64,000 bases of DNA, taken from positions 818,405 to 882,404 of the forward strand of contig JAJEKV010000173.1 of the NCBI GenBank assembly GCA_021234155.1. The letters are read 5' to 3'. Numbering within the stretch: position 1 is the stretch's first letter; the number at the start of each line of letters is the position of its first letter. The notes under the pieces are model-generated. The model was not told where the DNA came from. It did not search any database and worked only from the letters and a program-made list of their open reading frames with translations. Positions 25,241 through 37,683 of this stretch are shown here, piece after piece. The position numbers and the translations under genes are program-made. The stretch comes from Isoetes taiwanensis. Its lineage: Eukaryota; Streptophyta; Lycopodiopsida; Isoetales; Isoetaceae.

Positions 25241-26036
25241 ATTTCAAGTAATGTGTCCGCCCGAACTTTTAAACACAAATTCTCACCCTAAAGCACGGCG
25301 ACACGTGCATGACTCAATTAATTTTGGGCGGCTTTAAATGACGATTTGAAATTCAAAATCTCCGTGCACTTATTATTAAGGTCCACAATTAATTCCTCAC
25401 GCCGAACCCATCAACGGTCCATTTTATTTCAAAAGGCCAAACTCTTACATGCACGACACTTGTCTTCGTGGTCATGAAAGGTCCATAACCCTTTAAAAGC
25501 CCCTCATTCTCCTCGACCGCAGATTTAGAAAATTTTCGGCTTCTTTGGCTTTGTGCTCCGCTTAACACCGGCCGCCTTCATATTTCTTAGCCACGAAAAG
25601 TCATTCTCATCCCTATCCTGTCGCCAAGACTATACTCCCGAACCAAATTGTCGGCTTCCGGATCGAAAGCACTTGGCTTTGTGTTTCTACCGCTTGTCGC
25701 CATCCCATCTGCGCCTTCCTCTCTTCATTGTCCTATCGCCGGCTACCCCTCAGACGCCAAGGAATCTTAGCAGCTTGATGGCATCTCGCCCCACCACAGA
25801 GGCAAAGGTAAGCCGGACTACTTTCTTAATATAAACTTGAGCTCGCCGATTGAGTATCCCGCTATTGCATCTCGAAATTGGGCCGTGGGCTGACATATTA
25901 ACATCTTCTAGATGCCTCACCGTCCACACAAATGCATACCGTGTGCAACCTGAATAGGGCACCCAATTGCTTCCCCGAGGGTCTTTCATTTTGCAAAACA
26001 TTGACTTTTTCCCTAACACCAAAGTGGGCTGACGCC

Positions 26037-26240
26037 AATTTATTTATCCCTCACACCATAGTGGGCGACGCCCAATTTGCCTATCCCGAGAGCACGACTT
26101 CCTTGGATGGTAGACTTGGGCGGAGACAAATGGGTGCCCGCCCAATTTACTCTACCCAAGTCTACCATCCAAGGAAGTCGTGCTCTCCGGGATAGGCAAA
26201 TTGGGCGTCCGCCCACTTTGGTGTGAGGGATAAGTAAATT
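26037..26240. repeat. Long inverted repeat with about 84-base arms
   Basis: Arm 26037-26120 and arm 26155-26240 are reverse complements with only a few mismatches or single-base gaps, separated by about 34 bases. Matching blocks include ATCCCTCACACCA, CGCCCAATTTGCCTATCCC, AGAGCACGACTTCCTTGG and ATGGTAGACTTGGG. A transcript across it would fold into a long double-stranded stem. The arms themselves contain members of the short palindrome family. Confidence 0.85.
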
Positions 26241-26568
26241 AGCGGGCGCCAATTTGGTATGATGTAGGGATCTCGCCAAATTATGGGCCTCCTAAGTTGA
26301 GTTGAGTAAATTGGGCGGGCTGCAATTAGGTGTGTGTGACAATCCAAATTGGGCGGACGCCCCGTGGCCCCCGATACAATTGTTTGTCTCCTCAGCCCCA
26401 AGGCTCACCATGAGTTGAGCCGAGCAAATTGGGCGGGCGCCCAATTTGGTGTGAGTAGGGATCCGGCCATATTGGGCGGGCGCCCAATTTGCCTCCATCA
26501 TACAACAGTCTCTTCAGCCCCAAGTCTCCCAAGTACTAACACTACTTTCCGCTCAAGCAGAATTATTA

Positions 26569-27010
26569 TGGCGCAACAAAGCAGATCGCCGGTTCCCTGC
26601 ATCGACCCAAATTTGCAGAGGCTATTGCAATAGAGGATGCAAGAACAGAAGAAGAGAAAGAACTGTTTGCTGGCATCCAGGTTGTGCCCCATGAAATTTT
26701 GACGGTTGCTGAGGAATGGGTCTGGTGCATAGAGATAGGGAATATTCATCCTGGGTCCCAGACAAACCACCTCAAGGATCTTTTGCTTTTCTTTGGCAAG
26801 ATAGGGGCAGGAAAAATGAATTCGGCGGGTATCGTCATCGACATGGAGGTCTCGCCTGAGAACAAGGATGACTTCCTCATCGATGTTGAAGACACCGTAG
26901 ATCGGACTTTCGTCCGTTATAAAGTTCCACTTTCTAAGTACGAGCCATGTATGATGAACGCAAGTATAAAGGAAAGCCCACATTCTTGCGCCGTAAAGGA
27001 TGGGCGCTAG
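26569..27010 (+). pseudogene. Unknown ORF of the palindrome-rich element
   Basis: An ATG at 26569 (MAQQSRSPVPCIDPN) opens a frame that stops after 21 codons. The next frame (26684-27007) continues for 108 codons with an acidic segment, VIDMEVSPENKDDFLIDVED. The two frames read as one broken protein. I recognise no family and see no catalytic motif. It lies just downstream of the densest palindrome cluster, which could therefore be its promoter region. Confidence 0.35.
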
Positions 27011-27198
27011 ACTCATATGAAAGTTTAGAGCGCCGCATCAAATCAAGAACTCGATATCTTGATGGCTACTACGCTGCCGCAGCAAGGGGATATTAGAACA
27101 CAAACGTAACAGGTCGAAAGCACCGCTCACTGGAGTATCGTGGCAAAACCAACCTAAAGTATACGATACTAAGTGGCTTAAGTCTAGATACAAGAAAG

Positions 27199-27708
27199 GT
27201 GAGACAAAGACAAGCGCAGGGGGCAAATACCATGGAGACCGATACAAAGAAGAAGAAGGCGAGGACACCGCTACGCTTATTCACCATAAAGTCGCCACTA
27301 AACTTGTATTCTGGGTGGAATGAAGAGAATATCAAGGTCGCCCGAGGTGAGTGCGTAAGAGGACCAGCCGTCCAAGAGGAACCCCTAAGCGCCAGAGGAA
27401 AAGATTTAGGTGGTCCGGCCCAAGAGGCGCAAGCGACATCTTATCACAGAGCCCAAATAGTTCTGGAGAGGGAGTCCTTGTCCCGCTTCTTCATCCAAGA
27501 ACGGAGAGTAGCCGCAGATCGTGAAGTTCACTCCATCCGGTGGCGACGCCACCGTGAGAGCGCATATGAGTTGTCACGTAACGCCATAGCAAGCATCAAG
27601 CTACGTGGAGAGAATCTACCCTCCGGGGTGGGCTTCGAGATTGAAGTCGATGTGTTCAAGATGCATAAAGCCCCGCAAAATATGACTTGTAGGGTCATAA
27701 GTCCGTGA
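27199..27708 (+). pseudogene. Unknown basic ORF of the palindrome-rich element
   Basis: An open frame of 169 codons, rich in Arg and Lys (KKKKARTPLRLF near the start). No domain is recognised. Text upstream (27080-27200) in another frame, TKWLKSRYKKGE, may belong to the same protein, which would make this a frameshifted piece of a longer gene. It could be a shadow frame. Confidence 0.3.
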
Positions 27709-30700
27709 GCACTTGGACACTCTCTACGAATCGCTTATCACCCATCGATGCACCCTCCCCGTGGCCGATGTCGCGGCCGCTCGATCCACGCATGTATGCA
27801 GCAATCAAGTGGAAGAAGGCGTAGGACCCGCAAAATGCGTATCACCGATTGTAAATGGCAACCATACGACCACTGCTGCTCAACCGCTTGTCACACAAGC
27901 TTTGGCATGGCCTCCTCGAAAGGAAGCACTTGGCGTAACCGATATTCTTTTCTATGCCAAAAGGAAATGCCGAAGTCCCGGCAGAAATCTCACAAAGAAT
28001 CGAAAGCACGCTCGCGGTCACCAGAGAATAATGACATAACAAAGAAGACTATACACGGCTAAGAAGTATTCTTCAAGAAATTCAGCAGCCTTCAGAACCG
28101 GGCATTCTATGGAAGCCTAAGAAGGGCAAACGCCGCACTCCGCCTCGGGGGAGCTTATTCTCGTAAGTGCACTACCACCATTACTTCGACAGCCAGCGGC
28201 TATCCACTAGTTCGAAATTGGGCGCCCAATTTCGCATCGTTGGCACTTTTTCAAATTGGGGCCGCACTTTCCTAACGGCCGCAAATAGGGCGCCGCCCTA
28301 TTTCGAACCGCTCAGAAATTGGGCCCGCCCGCCAACTCGAAAGTGTTTGATGATCTGAAATTGGGCTGGCCAATTTGGGTCAGCTAGTGCAAGCAAATTA
28401 AGATGATGTGTATGCGCCTTATCCGTCCCTTCGTGTCATGCGTGATTGGAAAGTCAGAAGGCCGCAAACGATTAAGAAGTCAACTATGCGACTACTTACT
28501 ACTTTGTATATCTTGACGACGAAGTCGCGGAATTTGTGCAATCGGTTGCCCAGCTTATTCTACGGGCGACCGGTTGAAGGACGAGAAGGGAGAAAAAATT
28601 GAAGTGAAGGATAGGCTTAGACTTTTCACCAATAATTCCCGCCGCCTATTAAAGTCCATGCATCCTCTAGATCCGCAAAGGTCACCGAAGGAGATCAAGG
28701 ATGGCACCACATTCCCAAAGGGAAGCAAGGATTATACCGAGACGCACTCATGAAAGTCGAGCCCTAGAGTCAAGAAGATTGGAACAATGGAGCGGGCCCT
28801 TGTCGATACATGAAGGAAGTGAAGAAACTTCCTTTTCAAGACATGGTCGCCTTGAGGCAAGCTCACCCCATATTCACGGAGAATCTGATGCTTATGTTCG
28901 CAAGTAGCATCGCTGGATGGGCGTAAGGACGAAAGAGATGGAGAAGGAAAGCTTTCCCGAGTCCCTCTACAAAGAAAGTAGACGAATATCTTCTTGGGCC
29001 GCTTGAGGAGGGTGGCAAACCTTTCAAGTGTTTCCACGCTAGTCCGCGAGGTTTGTGCGTGGACGGGGTAAACACTTCGCCCGCTTCATTGGATGCGACT
29101 TCAGATATACAAAGAAATGGCCAAAGGAAGATTATGAAAAATTCCTTGACCAGCCAAAGACGACGATGACGGACCAGCAGCCTTTATCGGGTAGCTATAT
29201 TTATTACCCCGCATCACCCAATGAGTGCCTATCCGCCATGAAGACAATAGACAGACGGTGGCAGCCGTGGTTTGGGTTGGTTCCTACCAGACCCCCGCCG
29301 TAATCGCTTCTACCTCTAGAGTTCGAGAGTTGCAATGTCTTGTCCCGCTAATGTATGTTGCCGAGACGCAAATGCCACGCCATCAAGACAGAAATAAATA
29401 TTTGCTTCGCCAATTCACCATCCAAAGCAATATGCTAAGTTTCCCAAGCATTTACGAAAAAAACAGACATCGAAAAGAATTTGCCCGATCATGAGTGTGC
29501 AGCAGTATATGTATTTTAAATTGGGCTACCAATTTGTTTGTTGACTATCAATGTTTCTAACATTTGTTTTCCCCGCAGCCTTATTGGTCAGACGACCTTG
29601 GTGCCACAAGGGTGCAAAGCAGTGGGGAGGAGTACCGGTGCAAAATCAGTTGAAAGTAGGACGGCACCTATCTAGTACGTAAGTTGATGCCGGAAGGTTG
29701 CACCGTTTCGACTTTTTTCCTATGGTGCTTTTAGCCGAGCTGCAAAGCAGCGAGGGCTATAAAACATTGTCTTTGAGACGACGAGAAGCTGGAAATTAAG
29801 CTTGTACGATATTCGAAAGCAACTCGATGTCATGTTAGACGAAAAAAATCAAGAGCTCTGCACTACAAAAAGATAAAAGAGGGAAAGAAGAAGGCCTCTA
29901 CTTCCAAAAATGTTCCTCACCTCAGCTTCCTCGCCCCGAGACACCTTGTCCGCTCTCCTCTACAACCATAAACGGCGCAATCAATTCTCGGTGACAGACA
30001 AGAGCGATTCAAGTAGAGCTCAAAAGGGCAAAGCGCCCCTAGGCTCTCGTGATTTGGAACTATTTAGGAGAAGAAAAACAACATCAACGCGACCGGCAGG
30101 GACTGGACCGGGTGAATACTCGTGACATGATTGAGGCGACCTCAAAGTTCGAGGAAGAGGTTGCTAGGGAGCCCGAGTCCGCCGCTGTCATGGAAACACA
30201 GAAGGGGACAATCGGATGGAGAGGATGTGGTCCCCAACACAATGAATAGTCAAGATGTAGAGGAAGAGGTGGCGAACACGTAAGACAATCGGGTGCGATG
30301 ATGAGAATGAGGAACCGGGGCCCCAAGATTTTATGCAAAGAATGGAATTGATCAAAGAGGCAAAGACAACAACCTCAGCCCCAAAGATGAAGAACCCAAA
30401 GAGGATCATTCTAAGATGTGCCTCCGCATCTAATGAGCGATTTATGATTTGAAAATACGTGAAATATGTTAAGAACAATTGTTCATACTTTTTTTCAGAA
30501 ATGATAACGTTGCACTCATTTCCTTGTCTTAAATTTCTAGTTTACTTTTGTTAACCAAATTGGGCCCTCACCTTCATTTGTTAACCAAATTGGGCGGCGC
30601 TACCAATTTGGTTAACCCTTAGAAACTATAGCCTTTATTAAATTTATTTGACTTCAGAGTTTCATGATCTTTCTAAGAAATTTGGCTGGGCGCCAATTTA

Positions 30701-33700
30701 TCGGGCAGAGTAAACGCCATCAAACATGAAGTGAAGTGGAGGTGCGTAAACAAAGGAGATCAAAGAGCGCCCTCGTGAATTACTCGTGCACGCTACATTA
30801 TATAATATTGACTATGCTTATTACATCCTTACAACATTATTATATCCTTGTCGTACATTAACATATCCGAAAGTGTACAAAGAGTCACTCGTCGTCAACG
30901 CCGCCAAGCCGATGCCATTCAGCCAAAGATCCGCCGATCGAAGCCAATACGTGGACCACAACACGAGTGAGCTTCCCCGCAAGCACTCGCAGTCCATCCG
31001 CTTTGGACCGGAGCCATGGATCAAGACTAACACCACCATATAGCACCGGCAAATATCGCTGTAACTCAAGTAGCACTTGAAGGATCGGATGTTCTCCTGA
31101 CGATCCCAAGAAGGAAGCCATGAGAGATGAATGCAAAGGGAGCCGCTTTTATAGTGGTGAGAAATTATTGATGTCAATTATTGGCGACATTCTAGCCAAC
31201 AAACCGTGATAAGGTATACCAGATAGCCACGCCGAAATTGGGCGGCCACCCCAATTTCACGCACTATCATTCACTATGCATTCAAGGGGAACCATTCTAG
31301 TTGCAAAGTGGGCGCTTCCAATTTCACGGACATGTTGGACAAGTTGCACATATAGAAGACAAGTTGTACTAATACTTTATCTCATAGATGATTACAACCC
31401 GATTACAACAAGATGACAAGCGCTCATTTAGGGGACTCTTCTCGAGTCATTTTCACCGTGCACCCCAAATGATCTTCTCTATCATGTACATTTGATGCTC
31501 TCTATTCCATATCGATGGATGATAACGCCGGCGGGATCGTGATAATGGCGAGGATTTAGAGCGAATCGTGGTCATCCGTCTTCCATGGGTATCTCGCCAT
31601 GGCAATCGCTGAAGTTTTCGTGATTCATCTTGCGCTTGATGGAATCACGCTCAGACCGTAATGAGACCACATGGCTAGACGAAGGCCAAATTTGATGGTC
31701 AAAATTGGTTTGAGATATATTTATACCCACCATCATTATTGAAGGTATTGTACACAAAGATTATTGGATGTACACCGTATATACAACCAATAATGCCGCT
31801 ATAGTAGTCATCAATAATTCCTTGGCTATAAATATAGTCGCATTCGACGGCAAGACAAAGACATTCCGCCGCCATGTCTCGCCATGTTCAGAGGCCCCAT
31901 GTTGACACCCTTTACTTGCCTTATGACCTATGACGATCTTTATGCTCATGAAGTTGAAAGGATCTCTCTCGATCCCCTCGGGTCGTATGGTATAGCTACC
32001 GGTCGAAAGAAAGACTCCCTACGAGTATCATGTTACTATCCATATTGTGTTGGTTCCGAGCGAGGCTTTTGAGATTAATAGAATCACCAATAATTACAAT
32101 CTATGACTCATGTATTTCATAACTTTATATGATATGATGATGTAACCGTGTTGTGCATGATTCAGCTTGTTATGTTTCAGCTTCTTATCTTCTGCTCGAT
32201 CTACGCTTTTCGCTTTCCTTTTGCCTCGCAAGAAGGAAAGTGGGCGGGCGCCAATTTTCCCTCGAAAGCGAAGCCTTCATGCAACTACCTTCAAGCCATC
32301 CGAAGGGCAAAGTCTACGTCACCCAGCCGGGGAGACTATTCCCGGCGGAAAATGGGAGGGCCCAATTTCCTCCTCGAAGGAAAGTGGGCGGGCTCAATTT
32401 CCTCAGAGGCCTCGATGAAACAAGATATTACTATTCAGAAATTGCACGCCATTGGGCTGTTCTCAATGTAGACAAAAACATTCTATTCATATAGGAATGG
32501 AGTACATGGATGGATTACGAGATAATAATATCAACTAAACAACATGCCTCGAAGAGATAGTTGAACGTAAAGATAATATATAATAATAGATAATATTAAA
32601 CATGGACGCTTTCAAATAATATCCGCCCCACCGCAATTAGATCCCCCAGCTTGAACTCATATGGCTTGTCGGCAAGCAGATTGCATCCAAACCACCATCC
32701 AATTCTCCCATCGGATAGGGAGGCCGAGGATGAGTTTCGCTACCAAAGCCCACACGCCGCCTCTTTTCCTTCTTGTAAAGCTTCTTAAACAACGACCGGA
32801 AGTGTTGTGCAGCCAAACATCCTCCATTTTCAGCAACCTCTTCGAGCTTCGCCTCAGAATATGGCGCTTCAAGGAAATCAAGCAGCCTTTCCAGCTCTAC
32901 CCTCGCCGAGGTGATCCGCTCATCGCCATCCTTCATCAACTCTCCACGACGGCGGAGCTTCCCGAAGTTGGCTTCTCATTTCTTCGTGCCATTTTGGTTT
33001 ATCTCGCTCGCACCTCAACCTCGGGCCGATTCGCATGAGCTAATATTGGCTCTACGATATGGCACCGTGATTTCGCCATTGTGAATCCATCGCCGCTACC
33101 GGTTCGACCATTCTCGACCGGGTACGACTATGAATCTACACTATGCAGATTTGCGAATGCCTACCGGCCGGGCGGTGACCACGCCTACGTAAAGGCGCCA
33201 TTGGGCGAGACACAAACTCGGTTGGCACTTTTTGGCTTAATAGATACAAGGCCCCGCCATCTCACCTACCCAACACATTTTTCAAAATTTGCATCATTCT
33301 ACTAAATAAAATCCTTACATTCTAAAAAATTGGGTCCATTTGGGAGTCATATGGACTCAGCCAAAGTCCACAATTAATGAAATTATGCTTGATTATCATA
33401 ATCAGAACAAAAAGTTCAAGGACCGAAGTCCAATACCAACATCAGTGGACAATAAACAAAACATGTAGGCAAAATAAAACTGAAGAGTTCGGGTCATCAA
33501 GAACCCTCTAGCATGGGCAGGCACGCACCGCCATCGGGCCCGCATTACGTCGAAGATATTAGTACATATGATGAAATTGTGGTTGAAGGGACCACCCCCT
33601 TATAATAATTAAAAGAAAATACTATGTATCAGGGAACCTATCATGTCTATGGTTTGCAGTTCCTTGTAGCATAGGGATTGGTCAAGTTCCCATTGTAGCC

Positions 33701-33780
33701 GAAAGGAAGGCGGCTTATCAACTATATGCTCAACAAGTTGACGATGCACTTGCCCTCTAAGGCGCATCTTACCCCGACAA

Positions 33781-34083
33781 TCAAGCTTCTAAGCTTACCG
33801 GACCGCTTGGGTTGATAGCATCGCTGATGGTGTGGCCTTGAGATTCGCGCATGAAATCCGGATAATGCTTGTCAAGGTCTATCTTCATCACCCACGTAGC
33901 ATCCTCAACTGGTAAGTGTTTCCACTTAACCAAGTATTGCAACATTTGAGTCCTTCTGGTTTGTTTGTAAGCCCGGTCAAGAAGAGCTTCAGGCACTATT
34001 TCGAGTTGCTCTTCTGTCATTTCTAGGAGGGTTGGGGTATCTAAAACCTCCTCTGATCGGGGGTGTTGCTTCGTAAGACTCAC
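33781..34083 (-). pseudogene. Chromovirus integrase C-terminus: chromodomain
   Basis: This 100-residue frame holds a chromodomain: the segment from [12 protein letters not shown] through QYLVKWKHLPVEDATWV fits the three-strand-plus-helix fold used by chromoviruses to guide integration to marked chromatin. It overlaps the end of the 526-codon integrase frame in a different frame, so a frameshift lies near 34050-34090 where the two should join. It may be a decay mutation or a sequencing error. The domain places the element in the chromovirus branch of Ty3/gypsy. Confidence 0.85.
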
Positions 34084-35569
34084 GCGGAAAGACCTTGTGG
34101 ATCTTCAAGCGGGGCGGCAATTCTAAGCGATATGCCTGCTCTCCAACACGCTCAATAATCTTGAATGGTCCAGCCCATCTAGGGGCCAACTTTTTGCAGT
34201 TGCCAATCTTAAGCTTGGCTTGCTTCACCTTAATCTTAAGCCAAACTGATTCGCCCACCTGGAAAATGCGTGGGGTTCTGTGCTTATCGGCTACACTCTT
34301 CTGTCGACTGCGTGCAGCTAATAAGTAATCACGAACTTCTTCGACTAGAGCTTGCATTTCCAAGAGGAGTTGTTGAGAAACCTCCACCTTAGAAACGGGG
34401 TTATGCCAAGTGTCTGGAGTAAGACATTGATAACCATAATTAATCATGAAGGGAGACATTCTGGAAGACTCCTGTTTCATGCTGTTGTAGGCAAACTCGA
34501 CCAGGTAAATATAGTCAGCCCATTGTGATTGCTTACTCCACACATAACTCCTTAGCATATCCTCTATAATGCGTTTGGTACGCTCGGTCTGACCATCTGT
34601 TTGAGGATGATATGCCGTACTCATAGCAAGCTTGGTCTGAATGGTGGCAAAGAAATCTTTCCAGAATGCGCTTACGAACTTGGGATCCCTGTCCGATACA
34701 ATAACTCGTGGCATTCCGTGTAGTCTGAAGATCTCCTTGGCAAATAGCAGAGCAGTATCGAAGGCTATATCTATGGTACGACATGGCAAGAAATGAGCCA
34801 TTTTCGACACTTTGTCGACGACTACCATCAAGGCATCATACCCCCGGAGAGTTCGTGGAAGGCCCACAATGAAATCCATGGTTATCACCTCCCATTTGGC
34901 ATTGGGCACATCCAAAGGTTGCAGCTCGTCTGGAACCCTTAACTGCTCAGCTTTGGTTTGCTGACACACCTGACACTGCTTAATGTACGTGGCAATGTCC
35001 TTTTTCATGGAAGGCCAGAAATAGCTGGATCGGATCTTAAAGTAGGTCTTCATAAAACCGGCGTGTCCAGCTATAGGGCTGTTGTGTGTGTCATGAAGAA
35101 TAAGCTTCCGTACTCCTGAAGTCTTCGGCACACATAACTTATCCTTGTGATATAACAAGTTGCCCTCTTTCTTATAGGCACTAAAAGCCTCTCGGCAAAG
35201 ATCGGTCGCGAGCTTCCTTAGCCAAACTTTTTCCAAATGCCACGTAACTCCGGATCTGTGGGCCAAGGTCCGCTCTATCTGCTTCCCAAACTCACCGGGT
35301 GAGCGAGAAATGGCATTACAATGGGTTCGGGTCACTAAGGGATGGCGTGACAATGCATCCGCAACCACATTGTGCTTGCCCGGCTTATACATAATCTCGA
35401 AATCATACTCCTCCAAGAATTCAATCCATCTTCTTTGACGGAGATTGAGATTTGGCTGGGTGGATAAATAACGGAGACTTTGATGATCCGTATCCAACGA
35501 ATCGCCTACCAAGAAGGTAGTGTCTCCATATCCGCAGCACCCGACAACGGCTAACAATTCCCCGATCAT
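33989..35569 (-). CDS. Chromovirus pol: RNase H end and integrase
   Basis: This is the longest open frame in the window, 526 codons. Residues about 25-75 give the end of RNase H ([10 protein letters not shown], then [11 protein letters not shown]). Residues about 150-205 form the HHCC zinc finger ([25 protein letters not shown]). The catalytic core follows, with [18 protein letters not shown] and a Glu in the IIEDML segment as the D, D and E positions, plus [12 protein letters not shown]. The GPY/F module ([19 protein letters not shown]) comes near the end. The last residues run out of frame relative to the chromodomain. The first 20 or so residues are also frame-shifted sequence, so the true protein began upstream in another frame. 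Product: integration of the element's cDNA in the nucleus. Confidence 0.9.
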   Translation of the reverse strand: MIGELLAVVGCCGYGDTTFLVGDSLDTDHQSLRYLSTQPNLNLRQRRWIEFLEEYDFEIMYKPGKHNVVADALSRHPLVTRTHCNAISRSPGEFGKQIERTLAHRSGVTWHLEKVWLRKLATDLCREAFSAYKKEGNLLYHKDKLCVPKTSGVRKLILHDTHNSPIAGHAGFMKTYFKIRSSYFWPSMKKDIATYIKQCQVCQQTKAEQLRVPDELQPLDVPNAKWEVITMDFIVGLPRTLRGYDALMVVVDKVSKMAHFLPCRTIDIAFDTALLFAKEIFRLHGMPRVIVSDRDPKFVSAFWKDFFATIQTKLAMSTAYHPQTDGQTERTKRIIEDMLRSYVWSKQSQWADYIYLVEFAYNSMKQESSRMSPFMINYGYQCLTPDTWHNPVSKVEVSQQLLLEMQALVEEVRDYLLAARSRQKSVADKHRTPRIFQVGESVWLKIKVKQAKLKIGNCKKLAPRWAGPFKIIERVGEQAYRLELPPRLKIHKVFPRESYEATPPIRGGFRYPNPPRNDRRATRNSA

Positions 35570-36560
35570 GGGTAGGATATCGCCGCTCGCTTTCGCTTCA
35601 TTTTCTTTGAGTCATAGGCAATAACTCTCCCCTCCTGCATTAGGACTCCCCTCGTGGCAATCTTGCCGGCATCCGCCGCCACCGGTTTATCCCGGTCAAG
35701 ATCGGGCAATGTGAGAACCGGTGCTGATGTTAAGGCATCCTTAAGTCATTGGAAACTTTCCCCGAACTTTTGTCTTCCAAAGGTCCATCCAATCTTTCAC
35801 CTTATCATGCTTTGTAAGATTTGTAAGAGGAGCTGCAATCTTCGCAAAATCCTTCACAAATTTTCGATAGTAGCCTCGCTAATCCCAAGAAACTCCTGAC
35901 TTCGAAACATTCCCCGAATAGGCCATTCTCTTACTTAGGCTTCTATCTTTAAGGGTCTCTGTGGCAATTCCCTCTTCTCAAAAAATGATATGGCCCAAAT
36001 AATCGACCTTCTGAGTGGCAAACTTGCACTTAGAGAACTTAGCATAGAGCTGATGACGCCTTTAGCTTTTGTAGGGCCAATCTAAGATGTTTCTCATGCT
36101 CCTCGAGGGTCTTATCAGAGATGAGAATGTCATCAAGAAAATAACAACAAAATCATCCAAGTATTGTCGGAAGACATCATTCATTAGTCGCATAAACGTT
36201 GCTGGGGCATTAGTTAATCCAAAAGGCATAACTATAAATTCATAATGCCCATACCTAGTGCGAAAAGCGGACTTATGGATGTCCTCCTCTTTGATCCTTA
36301 TCCGATGGTATCCTGAGCGTAGATCAATCTTTGAGAAATACTTAGCCCTTGCAACGATCCATTAGGTCATCGGCTCGAGGCAAAGCATAGCGATTCTTGA
36401 TGGTATGCTTGTTGAGTTGCCGATAATCAATGCACATCCTCGGCCGAAACCGCCCTTTTCTTAACGAAGAGAATAGGAGCCAAAAGGCTAAAACGCTAGG
36501 TCGGATGAAACCCGTGTTTAGTAGCTCCCCGGGTTGCTTCTAAGTTCTCGCCAATTCTCG
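35570..36560 (-). pseudogene. Chromovirus reverse transcriptase and RNase H, frameshifted
   Basis: On the minus strand, about 36360-36150 reads [20 protein letters not shown], then [20 protein letters not shown], the palm of a Ty3/gypsy reverse transcriptase. The catalytic segment follows, but one base is missing just before the double aspartate, which breaks the frame. Further downstream, about 35910-35830 gives SFLGLAR and FAKIAAPLTNLTK from the connection region. About 35650-35580 gives [15 protein letters not shown] from the start of RNase H. At least three frame changes occur, so this copy cannot make a working enzyme as written. Confidence 0.8.
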
Positions 36561-36670
36561 AGGACTCATGCGGTACGGGCCTTGCCGGTAGGCTTGGTAC
36601 CTGGCTCTAAAGCTATTTCACATTCCACCCCTCTAAAAGGAGGAAGCTTCAATCTCATCATCCGAAAAGG

Positions 36671-37491
36671 TCACCAAATTCCTGAGAAGATCAGCAATCT
36701 CCTCCGCAAGGTATCAATTACTTGCTTCTGTTTAGCATCTGACTCCATGGAAGCAAGCCTAATGACGCAAAGGAGCTTTTCCTTGCGTATAGCTTTAGCT
36801 AACTGTCTGATGGAGATAGACTGCATGATAGGGTTGAACGGTTCACCTTTAATAGTCACGCGGGCTCCATTAGCTGCGTTGAAGGTAGCTTCTCTCTTCT
36901 CGCAGTCTATGTTGGCTTTTGCAGATGCCAAGAATTCCATTCCAATAATGAGGTCATATTCAGCGTAGCCCTTAAGCTCGAAATATCGCCAAAAGGCTAG
37001 TTTTTTGGACATTTGCATTTTTTTTCACTATTGTTGAGTAGGATCAATTAGGAGTGGTGCCAATAAAATATCGCCACCTTATCTACGAAATTTTCTCCCT
37101 CCACTCATAAGTTAGCCTACATCACTAAATGATGGATTCTTGGATTCGCCCCCATGTGAATTTTATTCTTGGTAATTATTCTAAAATCGCCCCTTAACCC
37201 CCTAAAATCATGTAAAATTAATGCGAATTCTATTCTTGGTGAGTTTTTTAGAATTGACGTTTACCTCCAAGAAAAAAAAAGGAAAGGGAAAAAACCAATA
37301 TCCATCAATTCGGCACCCAAAGCAACTGGTGCACCTGGCAACTGCATCTTAAGATTGATGCGGCGGCCATGAGTATGCCTGACCTTACCACTGGCTAGAG
37401 TAACAGGCCTCGGTCGGGACCTTAATGGTTCAAGCTGTAAGACCTGGGCCATCCTAGGGGAAGCAAAATTATGTGTACTTTCCGTATCCAT
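36671..37491 (-). pseudogene. Chromovirus aspartic protease, two broken frames
   Basis: Frame 37491-37261 starts MDTESTHNFASPRMA, the flap side of a retroelement aspartic protease. The usual Asp-Thr/Ser-Gly triad here reads DTE, so the glycine is replaced. Frame 37018-36671 carries YDLIIGMEFLASAKANIDC, the second conserved block. A tract between them (37020-37270) interrupts the gene. The changed active site and the interruption indicate an inactive copy. Confidence 0.75.
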
Positions 37492-37683
37492 AAGAATTAC
37501 AAAAGGCTTACCGCCTACTTGACCTATGGTGGAAATAACAAATAGTCAACTTTTTTGGCATTGCCGCTTCTATAGCTGCAAGGATATGAGATGCACCGTG
37601 AATGTACTCGGAGCCTCCTCCTCGACAAAGTTGTGTTGTCTCAAGATCGCCCCAAATGAGGTCGGCCATAGCCACCGGGCGCG

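Larger units (their letters stand above)
25240..33420. mobile_element. Palindrome-rich DNA transposon, segment 2
   Basis: From 26.0 to 32.4 kb this stretch carries more than twenty TTGGGC...GCCCAA palindromes, the same family as in 16.67-17.15 kb. Plus-strand peptides such as 26684-27007 and 27199-27705 are open for 100-170 codons but match nothing I know. Neighbouring frames look like continuations broken by indels. The right edge (33325-33400) resembles 20440-20510. If segments 1 and 2 are one element of about 12 kb, the protein pieces here would run opposite to the DUF7869 gene. The left limit is approximate, set where the palindromes and GC-rich text begin. Confidence 0.4.

Noticed and set aside
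32637-33038. Overlapping frames of 100-125 codons on both strands
   Set aside because: They lie in the palindrome-rich element, overlap each other on opposite strands, and give no recognisable motif, so neither can be called a gene.
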